Shown here piece after piece: positions 10,610-20,234 of a stretch of DNA of 64,000 bases (its first letter is position 1; each line of letters starts with the position of its first letter). Under the pieces are notes generated by a model. It was not told the origin of the DNA, searched no databases, and saw only the letters and a list, made by a program, of their open reading frames with translations. The position numbers were made by a program, and so were the translations under genes. Source of the stretch: Cotesia glomerata (Eukaryota > Arthropoda > Insecta > Hymenoptera > Braconidae); NCBI RefSeq assembly GCF_020080835.1, contig NC_058160.1, positions 16,789,152 through 16,853,151 of the forward strand, given 5' to 3'.

Positions 10610-11361
10610 CGGAGGGCAAAAAAAGTTATATTTTTTCCATGACTGCAAAATAATAATCGTAATAAATGATTCAAATTTTTGATGATTACGAAATTCTTAA
10701 TTTCGAAATTATGGTGAAATTATTAACTGTATAAAAAAAGATCTGGAAAAGAAATTGCTAAAAATTGAATTGTTAAAAAAAAATATCTCATAATAATAAA
10801 CAGAATTACAATAATTTAATATTTTTTTTTAATTTTTCATCCCGACTAGTTACTGAAAATTTCTCATTTACCTATCTTTTTATACACTTTGAGTATTTTT
10901 AATGTAATAAAAAAAAAATATAATTAGCACTTTTTCATTGTTGACTAGTAAAAAATTCCTGACTTACCGACATTATACGCTTGTTTCACGGTCGTGTCAC
11001 TCACAGACTACTGTGCATCTACCACCGAGTTACGGTTTTTTGACAACTTATATGTTTTCGAATGACTGTCAAATGACAGACGATCGATCGATGATCTACG
11101 ATTTTTACTCAGGTAAAAAATCGGAAAAGTCAAGTAAAAATTTGGTTTTTCGAATAGTGAAGTATGATAACTATACAGAATAAAAATCATAAAGTAACAG
11201 TGAAAAACTTTCACAATGATACTCGTCGTTCACTGTCAAATGACGGCCGTTCGATAGTCAAGTGACGGTCATTCGACGATCATTTGTCGACACTGTGAAT
11301 TTATGGTACATTCACCGTCGTTTCACGATCATTTTACCGTGACCACGAATCCGCCAGGGAC

Positions 11362-12301
11362 ATATATCGCCAATAGATGTTTGGGAGACATGAACTTCTG
11401 TAGCATTTTGAATTACTAAATCCATGTTGAATGTAGTAATATGTGAAGTATTGTTGTTTTTATAAATGGCAACTCCAGCAGCTCTAACATTTTGTCTCTT
11501 AAATTTAGCTATACAATGAAAATTAGGTAAGTCAACTGATTCATCTGCAGGAAGCCATGTTTCAGTTAGTAATAAAAAGTTACTCTTTTGACAAATAGAA
11601 TTTTGTAAATCAGTAGTATGTTTTTTGAGAATTTGGCAGTTTAAAGTATAAATGGCTAATTTATTTCTGGAGTTTATAAATTCAGTGATCAGTCCTTGCA
11701 ATGTAGTAAGTTTGTTTAGAGATAATCTTTTAAATTCTTGCTGTAAACTTGAAACTGATGGATCTACTCTTCTTCCATGATAAAATCTTAAATTATCCTG
11801 ACTATTACATATAAACAACCCTTCAAGACTTGTTACTCGTGTTAAAGCTACGTAAAGTAATGGAATAGAATGACTTTTACTATACTCGTAAACCACCTCG
11901 TCATATGTACCTCCTTGAGACTTATGAATAGTAATAGCACATCCTGATATCAATGGAAAATGATTTCTTTTTCCCACAATGGTTTTATTATTATTGAGTG
12001 GTATACTTGAAGTTTGACGTACGATAGGTACTGCACGTCTATCGATATTATGTTCCGCAAGAAAGGCAGCGGCTTTTCTTCTAGCCACCATACCAGTGTT
12101 TTTATCTAGAAAAACGACCCATATGCGAGTTACTTCATTTTCATCATTTTGTTCTATATGAACCAGCTTTCCAACGGCGCCGTTAGCTAAACCGTCTACC
12201 ACGTCTATGTTAGTTGTAATAATATAAGGTTTTCCAATAACAAAAATGATTTCGTATGGCAAACCTCCAGTATTAGAAATGCTATTTTTATCTAATGCTG
12301 A
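11362..12301 (-). pseudogene. Helentron: Pif1 helicase C-terminus plus endonuclease N-terminus
   Basis: About 310 codons. The N-terminal part has helicase motifs of the Pif1/Helitron type: NTGGLP, PYIITTNIDVVDGLANGAVG, then ITIHKSQGGTYDEV and YVALTRV. From about residue 215 of this segment it changes to an endonuclease-like domain with LAIYTLNCQ (the N motif) and LLLTETWLP (the E motif). The frame is open upstream to an in-frame TAA at 12302 that separates it from the zinc-finger exon. In a complete Helentron several hundred residues of Rep and helicase would lie at that point, so 12302 marks a deletion junction. Confidence 0.75.
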
Positions 12302-12801
12302 TTAACAAGTAGAGCAAATTTTGAGTGCATCCACATTTTGCCCGTTAGTTATTGTGTTAATAATATTTCCAGATGCAGATGGTTTCTTTAAATCTTTTTC
12401 AAACCAAAGTCGATCGCAGATTGAGCAAGCATGTCCAAATTCATTATTTTTAAAGTTATCGTTAAAATATTCATGAGCTGATTTATGGTATCTAAATTGA
12501 CTGTAGTTATTCAGAATTTCCATAGTATTTGCACTTGATTGACTTCGTCCAATTTGCTGAAATACTTTAACTACTACATGCTGCATTTCTTCTAAACCAG
12601 CTACATTTCGAGAATTTGTACTTATTTCATCTATTATTGGATCGTTAATTATTTCTGTAAATTCGATGTTTGGAGAAGTAGATAATTTTGTAATTACATC
12701 TGCATTTTGTAGACGCCTCCTTTTTTCCGCTTCACGTTGTTTCAATTTATCTCTGTTCTGCTCCCTGTATCGTTTTTGACGTTCTTTTTTATTATTATTT
12801 A
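12302..12801 (-). pseudogene. Helentron N-terminal cysteine-rich exon
   Basis: This begins with a strongly basic helix-like run (KKERQKRYREQNRDKLKQRE) and ends with a zinc-binding-like module, HACSICDRLWFEKDLKK followed by LKICSTC, typical of the N-terminal region of Helitron-group proteins. It is preceded by a plausible acceptor AG at 12802-12803. Joining exon 2 to it would shift frame by one base, so an indel (perhaps in the A run) or another splice site must be assumed. The TAA directly after the last CSTC marks the deletion. Confidence 0.65.
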
Positions 12802-12884
12802 CTTTAAAAAAAATTTATAAGTGTTAAAAGAAGGTTAAATAAAAATTAGTTTATTCTGGTACTATTAGATTAATAAAATCTTAC

Positions 12885-12977
12885 ATAACATTAATAGTAT
12901 GTCTTGTGTTTAACTGATCTTGGTGATTTCCAGTTTCAATAATAATATTTTGTGACCCCTGTGATGATTGTTGGGTT
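12885..12977 (-). CDS. Helentron exon 2
   Basis: A 93-bp exon lies between a TATTTCAG acceptor and a GTAAGA donor. It encodes TQQSSQGSQNIIIETGNHQD and onwards, a Gln-rich low-complexity segment. It joins exon 1 in phase (CA plus A). It lies 21 bases from the left BEL LTR, so the retrotransposon entered just upstream of the acceptor. Confidence 0.5.
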
Positions 12978-12998
12978 CTGAAATATTTATAAAAAATA

Positions 12999-13698
12999 TG
13001 TTTGAGATTTATCAAGTAGCGGCGACATCTTTAGTCTCCTTTTCTAATAAGTTTAGTAATGGCGCCATCTCTAGCATAATTTTAATTCAAACTCCCGCCT
13101 AAAGACTCGAAGCGCTTTCTATCTAGTAATTTTCGAGAAATCGATCTCTCTCTAGAAAAGTATCAGGCATCGTTCTAGAAATCGATTTCTGAGCATGCTT
13201 ACCAGAACGTTCTGGGCCTCCCGGCTTTAGTATAAATACAGGCGCCAAGTGCCACCGCTTCAGTTTTTATTGTGCAATTAAACAGTTAACATCCAAAATA
13301 AGAAGTCAAGTGTCTAACCTTACACATCAGTAAGAAAACTTTCAAGTAATAGGCTCTTCTCGCAGCCGTCATTTTAAGTATACCTCCTGGTGCAAGTCAA
13401 GGTTTCTCAAAGGAAATCGGGCATCATCTTGCTTAGAAGAGCACCTCTAAGGGACCCCCGCGCCTTCTAAGCCTTTCCTTTGAATACACCAGAAGGTTCT
13501 GAACGAAGGGTCACGCGTCCAAAGAAACTCTCTGTCGGCTGATACTCACCGCCACGAGCCTATACTAAGTGCAAACCTTTTTATTAAGAATTATTCAACC
13601 TAGTGCTAATCTTGTAATAAGATTTAAAATAAATCTAAGTTTAAATTAACCGCGCTGCTTCATTTACCACCTCCTAACCACCTCAACATCTCCTAACA
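12999..13698 (+). repeat. BEL 5' LTR
   Basis: A 700-bp repeat starts TGTTTGAG and ends CTAACA. It holds a core promoter: TATAAATA near 13231 and an arthropod-type initiator TCAGTT near 13260, about 30 bp downstream. An AATAAA-like signal is present in TTAAAATAAATC near 13626. The terminal inverted repeat is TGTT...AACA. Confidence 0.95.
13230..13266 (+). promoter_or_regulatory. LTR core promoter: TATA box and TCAGT initiator
   Basis: TATAAATA is followed about 30 bases later by TCAGTT, matching arthropod TATA plus Inr spacing. This predicts the U3/R boundary near 13262. The same arrangement is present in the right LTR near 19196-19231, where it would drive transcription outward into the flank. 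Confidence 0.6.
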
Positions 13699-13705
13699 TT
13701 TTTTT

Positions 13706-13723
13706 TGGTAGCAGAGCGTGGTT
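13706..13723 (+). promoter_or_regulatory. BEL primer-binding site
   Basis: TGGTAGCAGAGCGTGG lies 7 bases after the LTR end. Its complement ends in ...CTGCTACCA, as expected for a tRNA 3' end with CCA. I cannot name the tRNA from memory with certainty. Confidence 0.7.
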
Positions 13724-13735
13724 AGTGTGGTAAAT

Positions 13736-16700
13736 ATGAACAACATGAGCTTAGACACGATCAAGGAGCGTATCCGTCAGCAGAAAACTCTATCTAAGAC
13801 TCTGCTTGACACTGTTAATGAACTAAAGAATGGAAATGGACAACGCCACTCCATCATCAGCATCGAAGAACAGAAACGAAAGCTAAAGGAAGACTGGGGA
13901 TTATTTTCAGTTTCTCATGATGAGATTGAGCAATCCAGAGATCGTCTGCACAGTAACGAACGAAGAGAACTCCGCCACAATTCCTACTATCGTCACAATT
14001 TGTATCAGCAAGTCCAACAGGGTTATTTGGAAGCCTTGGAGACGATAATTCTGCGCCAAGAGAGTTTGCAGCGAAAATCATCTCTAGAACCGCCAGCGCA
14101 AACCGTAGCGAGTAAAGTGGTGGTCCCTCAAGCACATGTCAAGCTTCCTAGGCTTCCATTAAAAACCTTTGATGGTTCATTATTAGAATGGCTACCTTTC
14201 AAAGATTTCTTCGTTTCGTCAATCATCAGCAGCCAGTCTCTCGACGACGTTGAGCGACTACATTATTTAAAATCCAGCCTCACTGGATCAGCAGCTCAAT
14301 TCTTAAAAAACACGACTCTGGTAGCCGAGAACTTCAAGAAATCGTGGGAAGCTTTGGTGTCATTCTACGAAAATAAGCGTCTCTTGACCAACGCTTCCGT
14401 GAACGCTCTATTCTCACTCAAACGCATGTCGAAGGAATCTGCCTCGGAACTAGAAGCATTGTATTCTTCTGTCACTCAACATTATCGTATGTTGGAAACT
14501 TTAGAACGTCCAGTTCATCATTGGGATGACATCTTGGTCTTCATCACTGTCCAACGTCTCGATTCAGAAACCGTAAAGGCCTGGGAGTATCATCTAGGGT
14601 CATCAAGAGAACCTCCTACGTGGTCTCAATTGACAGATTTCTTGATGACAAGAATCTTATCTTTACAAGCCTTTGAAAAATCTAATCCAACCAAATCTGT
14701 AAACCAAGGGAAGAAGCCCGTTCACGCCCACCACGCTTCAGGTGCTGCTCAACAGCAACAGACGTGCATTTTGTGTCCAGAGAAACACTACATTACAAAA
14801 TGTCCCACTTATCAACGCGCGACTGAAGCTCGACGTGTTGAGATAATAGCCGAGCACAAGTTATGTTACAATTGTCTAGGACATCATCGAGCAGCCTTGT
14901 GTAAATCAACGAAAAGATGTATCAGATGTGGGAGAAAACATCATACAACGATTCACGAAGTTAGTTCCATCATTAAAGATAAGGAGAACATTTCAAAGCA
15001 GCCTCTTCAAGCCCATTGTGCTACATCAAGAAAAACTACACCCAACTCTATCACTCTACTAGCCACAGCTCAGGTCATCGTATGTTCAGATTCTGGATAT
15101 AATCTGACTGCAAGAGCTTTAGTGGATCCTGGGTCACAAATATCCTTCATCGCAGCCAGGCTGGTCCAGCAATTACACTTACCAAAGAAATCATCATATA
15201 TTCCTTTAATAGGAATTGGAGCGACCAAAGTTGGAAAGACTCAAGGACTAGTTTCTTGTTCCCTCAGATCAAAATCAAATTCAATCAAAGTTTGCCATTT
15301 TTCTGCTCATGTTTTGCCAAAACTGACAGCGTCCATTCCAATTATTGGAACAGATTATCAGCAGTGGCCTCACTTAAAGGAGTTGACGTTAGCTGATCCT
15401 ACTCAGTCTCCAGGTCCCATCGATATCATCATCGGAGCTGATTATTACGGACAAATACTCGAAGATGGACTCAAGCAAGGACCAGCTAATACTCCAACTG
15501 CTCAGAACACGATATTTGGTTGGATATTGTTTGGACCATGTGGCAACCCCAACATAGAGCCTACAGCACATCAGAGTTTTCATACGACCATCGATCAAGA
15601 GTTGTATGATCTAATTCATCGTTTTTGGCTGCTAGATGAAATACCGCAAGTTAATCAACTACTGTCACCTGATGAGCAAGCGTGTGAAGATCATTATAAA
15701 TCAACTGTACAACGAGACCCCAATGGTCGCTACATCGTAAGACTTCCTTTTCAAAGTCCAGCCAACTCTCTTGGACGATCCAAAGACGCTGCCAACAGGA
15801 TGCTTAATCGAATAACCAAAAAAATGGAAACTGAACCCTCTTACAAGGAAGCTTATACTAAGTTTCTCACGGAATATGAATCATTGGGACACATGCAAGC
15901 GATTCCTACCGCTGACCCGGAGCCAGAACCAGTGTATTATCTTCCTCATCATGGAATATTGAGAGGAAGCAGTCTGGCTACCAAATTTCGCGTTGTGTTT
16001 AATGCATCAAACAAAACTACGTCTGGAGTTTCATTAAACGATCTTCTGCATACTGGTGCGAAGCTTCAAAGGGATTTGTTTGAAGTGTTAATCTGGTTTC
16101 GACTCTTCCAATATGTCTTCACTTCGGATATAGAGAAGATGTATCGACAAATCAGGATTCATCCAGACGATTGGAATTTTCAAAGGATTTTACGGTTAAA
16201 TCATCAATACCGTATCATCCAATATCATTTAACCACTGTAACCTACGGGATTTCAGCCGCTCCTTTTCTTGCCTTGCACACTATCTTACAACTCATCCGT
16301 GATGATGGATCCAAATATCCCAAGGCGGTTCCAGTGCTACTTTCTGGACGGTACGTTGATGATGTTCTCGGAGGAGCAGATACAATTGAAGAAGCTAAAA
16401 AAACAGCGAAGCAAGTCAACGAATTGTGCATGGCGGGTGGCTTTCCGTTACAGAAATGGCTCAGCAACCACAAGGAAGTCCTCCAAAGCATTGACTCCAG
16501 TAAGCATCTATTTTCTACCACTGTTTCTATGAATCCAGAGTCTGATATCCACATCCTAGGAATGTCGTGGAATTCAGTGACAGATACCTTTCATTTTCCT
16601 GTCTTCAAGCCCGCTGAAAAGATATTCACTAAGCGATCTATCCTTTCCACGATTGCTCATCTGTTTGATCCAACTGGCTTACTGTCACCAATCATGATCA

Positions 16701-18922
16701 CTGCGAAACTCATCATGCAAAAGCTGTGGACCATTAAGATAGGCTGGGATGATCAATTACCTTCTTCAATCGCTAACGAGTGGTTAATTTTCATCAATAG
16801 TATGACTGAAATTGAAAGTTTAGTCTTTCCCAGATGGATTGGTTACGCTAAAAATCAATCTATTCAGATACACGGATTTAGTGATGCTTCTCAACATGCT
16901 CTGGCAGCAGCAGTCTACATCAAAACCACCGACTCCAACGGACAATCTAGAACGGCTCTTTTATCGTCTAAAACCAAAGTCGCTCCGTTAAAACGTTTGA
17001 CTAGTCCACGTTTAGAACTATCAGCAGCAGTACTTCTTGTAAAACTAATAACTAATCTAATGAGAACCTTGGTTTCATCCGACGTACAAATTCATCTCTG
17101 GACCGATTCATCAATAGTTTATACTTGGATCAACGCTCATCCTTCCAAGTGGAAGGAGTTCGTACGTAACCGAGTCTGTTTCATCCAGGAAGCGATTCCA
17201 GCAGCTAGATGGCGCTTCATATCTGGGAAGGAAAATCCAGCAGATTGTGCAACGAGAGGATTAACTCCTCAACAGTTACTCAGTCATCCAGAATGGTGGT
17301 ACGGACCTAAATGGTTGATAGAACCCGAAGATCAATGGCCAAGCCTTAATTTATCTTCTGTCAAAGCTGCTGATCAGGAGATACGATCAGTACAGGTAGC
17401 TACTGGAATTATGCAACAGCCCAACAATTATTTACTTACTCGTTTCTCCAGTTTCATCAAATTAATCCGCAAAACAGTCATTTGTAAACGAGTCGCCTCT
17501 TATTGGAGACAACGGATAAACAGGTTTACTCTATATTCCCCAATTTCACCAGAGGAACTAGAAACTGAAAAAATCTATTGGATAAAACTAGTACAACAAG
17601 AGTCCTTCTCCAAAGAGTATCAACTGCTTCTGAAAAAACAATCATTACCATCTTCCAATTCCCTGGCCAAATTAACACCATTTATTGACAGTAAAGGTTT
17701 ATTACGACTTGGAGGACGGTTACAGAATTCAACGCTTCCTATGGATGCAAAACATCCATTAATCGTCCCAAAGGACTCCCCTTTGGCTAAAATCATTATT
17801 GCTGACGCTCATCAAAAGACCCTTCATGGAGGAGTTCAAGATACATTAACCTACACAAGAAACCACTTCTGGATACTCAGTGGGCGTTCGCTAGTTAAAT
17901 CTATCGTACTAAAATGCGCTCGATGCGCTAGATATCGTCAGAAAAGAGCATGTCAGCTCATGGGAAGACTACCAATAGATAAAGTAACCCCAGCAAGGCC
18001 TTTCTTACATTCAGGAGTAGATTACGCTGGCCCCCTTATAATTCAGACCTGGCGAGGAAAAGGTGCTCGCAAATATAAGGCATATATTGCATTGTTCGTC
18101 TGTTTGTTCACTTCCGCTATTCATATTGAGCTTGTTACCAACTACGCTGCTTCTGGATTCCTCGCTGCCTATAAGAGATTCACAGCCAGAAGGGGCATCT
18201 GTGCAACTCTTCGAAGTGATTGCGGGACCAACTTCATTGGAGCTAATTCAGAGCTCAAAGCAATGTTCTCCGAATCATCAAAAGAACTTCAGCAAATAGC
18301 TCATCTCATCAGTAACGATGGTACCAAGTGGATTTTTAACCCACCTTCCGCTCCTCACTTTGGAGGGAACTGGGAAGCTGGCGTTAAATCCGTTAAGAGT
18401 CATCTGCTTCGTACGATTGGAGAGAATCATCTCACTTATGAAGAAATGACGACTTTATTAACACAAATTGAAGCTGTTCTTAATTCACGACCTATCGGTC
18501 CCATCTCTGATGATCCTGATGATCTCTCAGTATTAACACCTAGTCATTTCCTCATTGGAGGACCATCTACTGTAATTCCTGAAGCTTCTCTAGAAAACAG
18601 AAAAATCTCAAAGCTCAATCGATGGCACCTCATACGGCAAATCACAGAAAGCTTCTGGAGTAAATGGATGGAGCAGTGTCTTCAAAGATATCAAGTCATC
18701 CACAAATGGAAGACACCTTCAAATGACATTCACGAAGGAAGCATTGTTCTCATCGCGGACGAAAGATATCCTCCTGGTAAATGGCCTCTCGGACGAGTTC
18801 TTACGACACATCAAGGTGCAGATAATCTGATTAGAGTCGCTATCATCAGAACTCAGACTTCTACCATCACCAGGCCAATCACCAAACTCTGTCCACTGCC
18901 TACAGATCAAGACTCTCTCTGA
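13736..18922 (+). CDS. BEL/Pao Gag-Pol polyprotein
   Basis: An intact 1,728-residue polyprotein. The first ATG is at 13736; a GTG upstream is in frame but unlikely as a start. In order: coiled-coil-like N-terminus; DUF1759-type Gag region from about 136 (LPRLPLKTFDGSLLEW); cysteine/histidine knuckles at about 343-405 (CYNCLGHHRAALC, CIRCGRKHH); aspartic protease at about 460 (ALVDPGSQISFI); reverse transcriptase at about 760-960 with SDIEKMYRQI and YVDD at about 873; RNase H at about 1045-1180 (GFSDAS, LWTDSS); integrase with an HH-CC zinc domain from about 1360 and catalytic D, D and E in GVDYAGP, LRSDCGTNF and GGNWEAGVK. The protease motif is D-P-G where D-S-G or D-T-G is commoner. No env frame follows. 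Copying occurs in cytoplasmic particles, then nuclear integration. Confidence 0.95.
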   Translation: MNNMSLDTIKERIRQQKTLSKTLLDTVNELKNGNGQRHSIISIEEQKRKLKEDWGLFSVSHDEIEQSRDRLHSNERRELRHNSYYRHNLYQQVQQGYLEALETIILRQESLQRKSSLEPPAQTVASKVVVPQAHVKLPRLPLKTFDGSLLEWLPFKDFFVSSIISSQSLDDVERLHYLKSSLTGSAAQFLKNTTLVAENFKKSWEALVSFYENKRLLTNASVNALFSLKRMSKESASELEALYSSVTQHYRMLETLERPVHHWDDILVFITVQRLDSETVKAWEYHLGSSREPPTWSQLTDFLMTRILSLQAFEKSNPTKSVNQGKKPVHAHHASGAAQQQQTCILCPEKHYITKCPTYQRATEARRVEIIAEHKLCYNCLGHHRAALCKSTKRCIRCGRKHHTTIHEVSSIIKDKENISKQPLQAHCATSRKTTPNSITLLATAQVIVCSDSGYNLTARALVDPGSQISFIAARLVQQLHLPKKSSYIPLIGIGATKVGKTQGLVSCSLRSKSNSIKVCHFSAHVLPKLTASIPIIGTDYQQWPHLKELTLADPTQSPGPIDIIIGADYYGQILEDGLKQGPANTPTAQNTIFGWILFGPCGNPNIEPTAHQSFHTTIDQELYDLIHRFWLLDEIPQVNQLLSPDEQACEDHYKSTVQRDPNGRYIVRLPFQSPANSLGRSKDAANRMLNRITKKMETEPSYKEAYTKFLTEYESLGHMQAIPTADPEPEPVYYLPHHGILRGSSLATKFRVVFNASNKTTSGVSLNDLLHTGAKLQRDLFEVLIWFRLFQYVFTSDIEKMYRQIRIHPDDWNFQRILRLNHQYRIIQYHLTTVTYGISAAPFLALHTILQLIRDDGSKYPKAVPVLLSGRYVDDVLGGADTIEEAKKTAKQVNELCMAGGFPLQKWLSNHKEVLQSIDSSKHLFSTTVSMNPESDIHILGMSWNSVTDTFHFPVFKPAEKIFTKRSILSTIAHLFDPTGLLSPIMITAKLIMQKLWTIKIGWDDQLPSSIANEWLIFINSMTEIESLVFPRWIGYAKNQSIQIHGFSDASQHALAAAVYIKTTDSNGQSRTALLSSKTKVAPLKRLTSPRLELSAAVLLVKLITNLMRTLVSSDVQIHLWTDSSIVYTWINAHPSKWKEFVRNRVCFIQEAIPAARWRFISGKENPADCATRGLTPQQLLSHPEWWYGPKWLIEPEDQWPSLNLSSVKAADQEIRSVQVATGIMQQPNNYLLTRFSSFIKLIRKTVICKRVASYWRQRINRFTLYSPISPEELETEKIYWIKLVQQESFSKEYQLLLKKQSLPSSNSLAKLTPFIDSKGLLRLGGRLQNSTLPMDAKHPLIVPKDSPLAKIIIADAHQKTLHGGVQDTLTYTRNHFWILSGRSLVKSIVLKCARCARYRQKRACQLMGRLPIDKVTPARPFLHSGVDYAGPLIIQTWRGKGARKYKAYIALFVCLFTSAIHIELVTNYAASGFLAAYKRFTARRGICATLRSDCGTNFIGANSELKAMFSESSKELQQIAHLISNDGTKWIFNPPSAPHFGGNWEAGVKSVKSHLLRTIGENHLTYEEMTTLLTQIEAVLNSRPIGPISDDPDDLSVLTPSHFLIGGPSTVIPEASLENRKISKLNRWHLIRQITESFWSKWMEQCLQRYQVIHKWKTPSNDIHEGSIVLIADERYPPGKWPLGRVLTTHQGADNLIRVAIIRTQTSTITRPITKLCPLPTDQDSL

Positions 18923-18948
18923 GAACACATTCGTTAATTTTCATTAAC

Positions 18949-18963
18949 GAAGGCGGGCGGTAA
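18949..18963 (+). promoter_or_regulatory. BEL polypurine tract
   Basis: GAAGGCGGGCGGTAA abuts the TG of the right LTR and is the expected plus-strand primer site. It is interrupted by two C residues but otherwise purine-rich. Confidence 0.6.
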
Positions 18964-19663
18964 TGTTTGAGATTTATCAAGTAGCGGCGACATCTTTAGT
19001 CTCCTTTTCTAATAAGTTTAGTAATGGCGCCATCTCTAGCATAATTTTAATTCAAACTCCCGCCTAAAGACTCGAAGCGCTTTCTATCTAGTAATTTTCG
19101 AGAAATCGATCTCTCTCTAGAAAAGTATCAGGCATCGTTCTAGAAATCGATTTCTGCGCATGCTTACCAGAACGTTCTGGGCCTCCCGGCTTTAGTATAA
19201 ATACAGGCGCCAAGTGCCACCGCTTCAGTTTTTATTGTGCAATTAAACAGTTAACATCCAAAATAAGAAGTCAAGTGTCTAACCTTACACATCAGTAAGA
19301 AAACTTTCAAGTAATAGGCTCTTCTCGCAGCCGTCATTTTAAGTATACCTCCTGGTGCAAGTCAAGGTTTCTCAAAGGAAATCGGGCATCATCTTGCTTA
19401 GAAGAGCACCTCTAAGGGACCCCCGCGCCTTCTAAGCCTTTCCTTTGAATACACCAGAAGGTTCTGAACGAAGGGTCACGCGTCCAAAGAAACTCTCTGT
19501 CGGCTGATACTCACCGCCACGAGCCTATACTAAGTGCAAACCTTTTTATTAAGAATTATTCAACCTAGTGCTAATCTTGTAATAAGATTTAAAATAAATC
19601 TAAGTTTAAATTAACCGCGCTGCTTCATTTACCACCTCCTAACCACCTCAACATCTCCTAACA
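18964..19663 (+). repeat. BEL 3' LTR
   Basis: The 700-bp copy matches the left LTR with one mismatch seen by eye (C in TTCTGCGCATG). It is followed directly by AAATA, the second copy of the target duplication. Confidence 0.95.
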
Positions 19664-20145
19664 AAATATGTTATTAAAATATACAGAAAAATTCAAATTG
19701 GCTTCAATATATTAGTAAACTCAAGAATCTTAGCTAGTTATTTCAATATATTACTAAAGATCGTAAATTATAAATATCAATAATGAATGTTTCACTATAA
19801 ATTCCACTATGATTAGAAAAATTAATTAATTTTTTAATGTTCATATTAACAACAAATTAGAAAAACATTCGTGCGCTGCACGCCATCAGCTGATTTTGAA
19901 ATACAATTCTGTCAGTCTTAATAAATTTATTCTTTAAGCAATTGTTTTAATGCATTAATTTCGATAAAAATGAAATTAAAACTAATAATTAATTTAAAAA
20001 CATTATATGCAATGAAATTTATGTGAATTTTAATCTACCAAGAGAGTAGATTTTACATTTACTGGCGCTCAAAACACACCAAATATACGCATGCTTAATG
20101 CACAGATAAATGCATACTTTAATTATAAAAATATAATTAACTTAC
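19664..20145 (-). other. Remainder of Helentron intron 1
   Basis: AT-rich sequence between the right LTR and the exon 1 donor (CA|GTAAGT at 20146/20145). No gene is seen. Before the BEL insertion the intron would have been only about 500 bp. Confidence 0.5.
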
Positions 20146-20234
20146 TGATGACTTGATAGTGTGTCATAGTGTGATTTTGCTTTCTTTGCAGGAGGCTGAT
20201 CACTTTCACTCTCTAAATTATCACGGTCAAACAT
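20146..20234 (-). CDS. Helentron exon 1
   Basis: ATG at 20234 encodes MFDRDNLESESDQPPAKKAK followed by SHYDTLSSH, then a consensus donor GTAAGT. The PPAKKAK segment is a possible nuclear localisation signal. It joins exon 2 in frame across an intron that now contains the 6.7-kb BEL element. It resembles the acidic-then-basic N-termini of Helitron-group proteins, but similarity outside this window was not tested. Confidence 0.5.

Larger units (their letters stand above)
9964..11359. mobile_element. 1.4-kb CACTA-like non-autonomous element, AC duplication
   Basis: Ends CCCTGGTGGTTTCGG and, inverted, CCCTGGCGGATTCGT are flanked by AC (9962-9963 and 11360-11361). Removing it with one AC restores the endonuclease frame exactly. 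Subterminal regions carry many short copies, in both orientations, of a CACGGTCGTTTCAC-type motif. It belongs with the element at 50172-52028, which has CCCTCGCGGTTTCGG ends and a TA duplication. Two-bp duplications, CCC ends and subterminal repeat clusters suggest the CMC (CACTA/EnSpm-like) group; this is inference. It contains a tRNA-like sequence and two strong hairpins. No transposase was seen. Confidence 0.8.
12999..19663 (+). mobile_element. Intact, young BEL/Pao LTR retrotransposon
   Basis: This is a 6,665-bp element with two 700-bp LTRs, a primer-binding site, a single uninterrupted gag-pol frame of 1,728 codons and a purine-rich tract before the right LTR. Flanks are a perfect 5-bp duplication AAATA (12994-12998 and 19664-19668). 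I found only one difference between the LTRs (A at 13197-region versus C at 19162-region, in TTCTGAGCATG versus TTCTGCGCATG). It interrupts intron 1 of the Helentron gene. It looks autonomous and recently mobile. Confidence 0.95.
9518..20234 (-). mobile_element. Internally deleted Helentron with nested insertions
   Basis: Minus-strand exons read in order: an N-terminal exon (20146-20234), exon 2 (12885-12977), a zinc-finger-like exon (12302-12801), the C-terminal half of a Pif1-type helicase fused to an endonuclease/exonuclease/phosphatase domain (11362-12301), and the rest of that endonuclease (9518-9961). Helicase followed by an endonuclease is the hallmark of Helentrons. The Rep/HUH domain and Walker motifs are missing, removed by a deletion at about 12302. 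A BEL element occupies intron 1 and a 1.4-kb element splits the endonuclease. Both outer termini are unassigned. Confidence 0.75.

Noticed and set aside
13736..18922. Endogenous retrovirus with an envelope gene
   Set aside because: The single frame ends after integrase, the right LTR starts about 40 bases later, and no env-like frame exists. It is a BEL/Pao retrotransposon.
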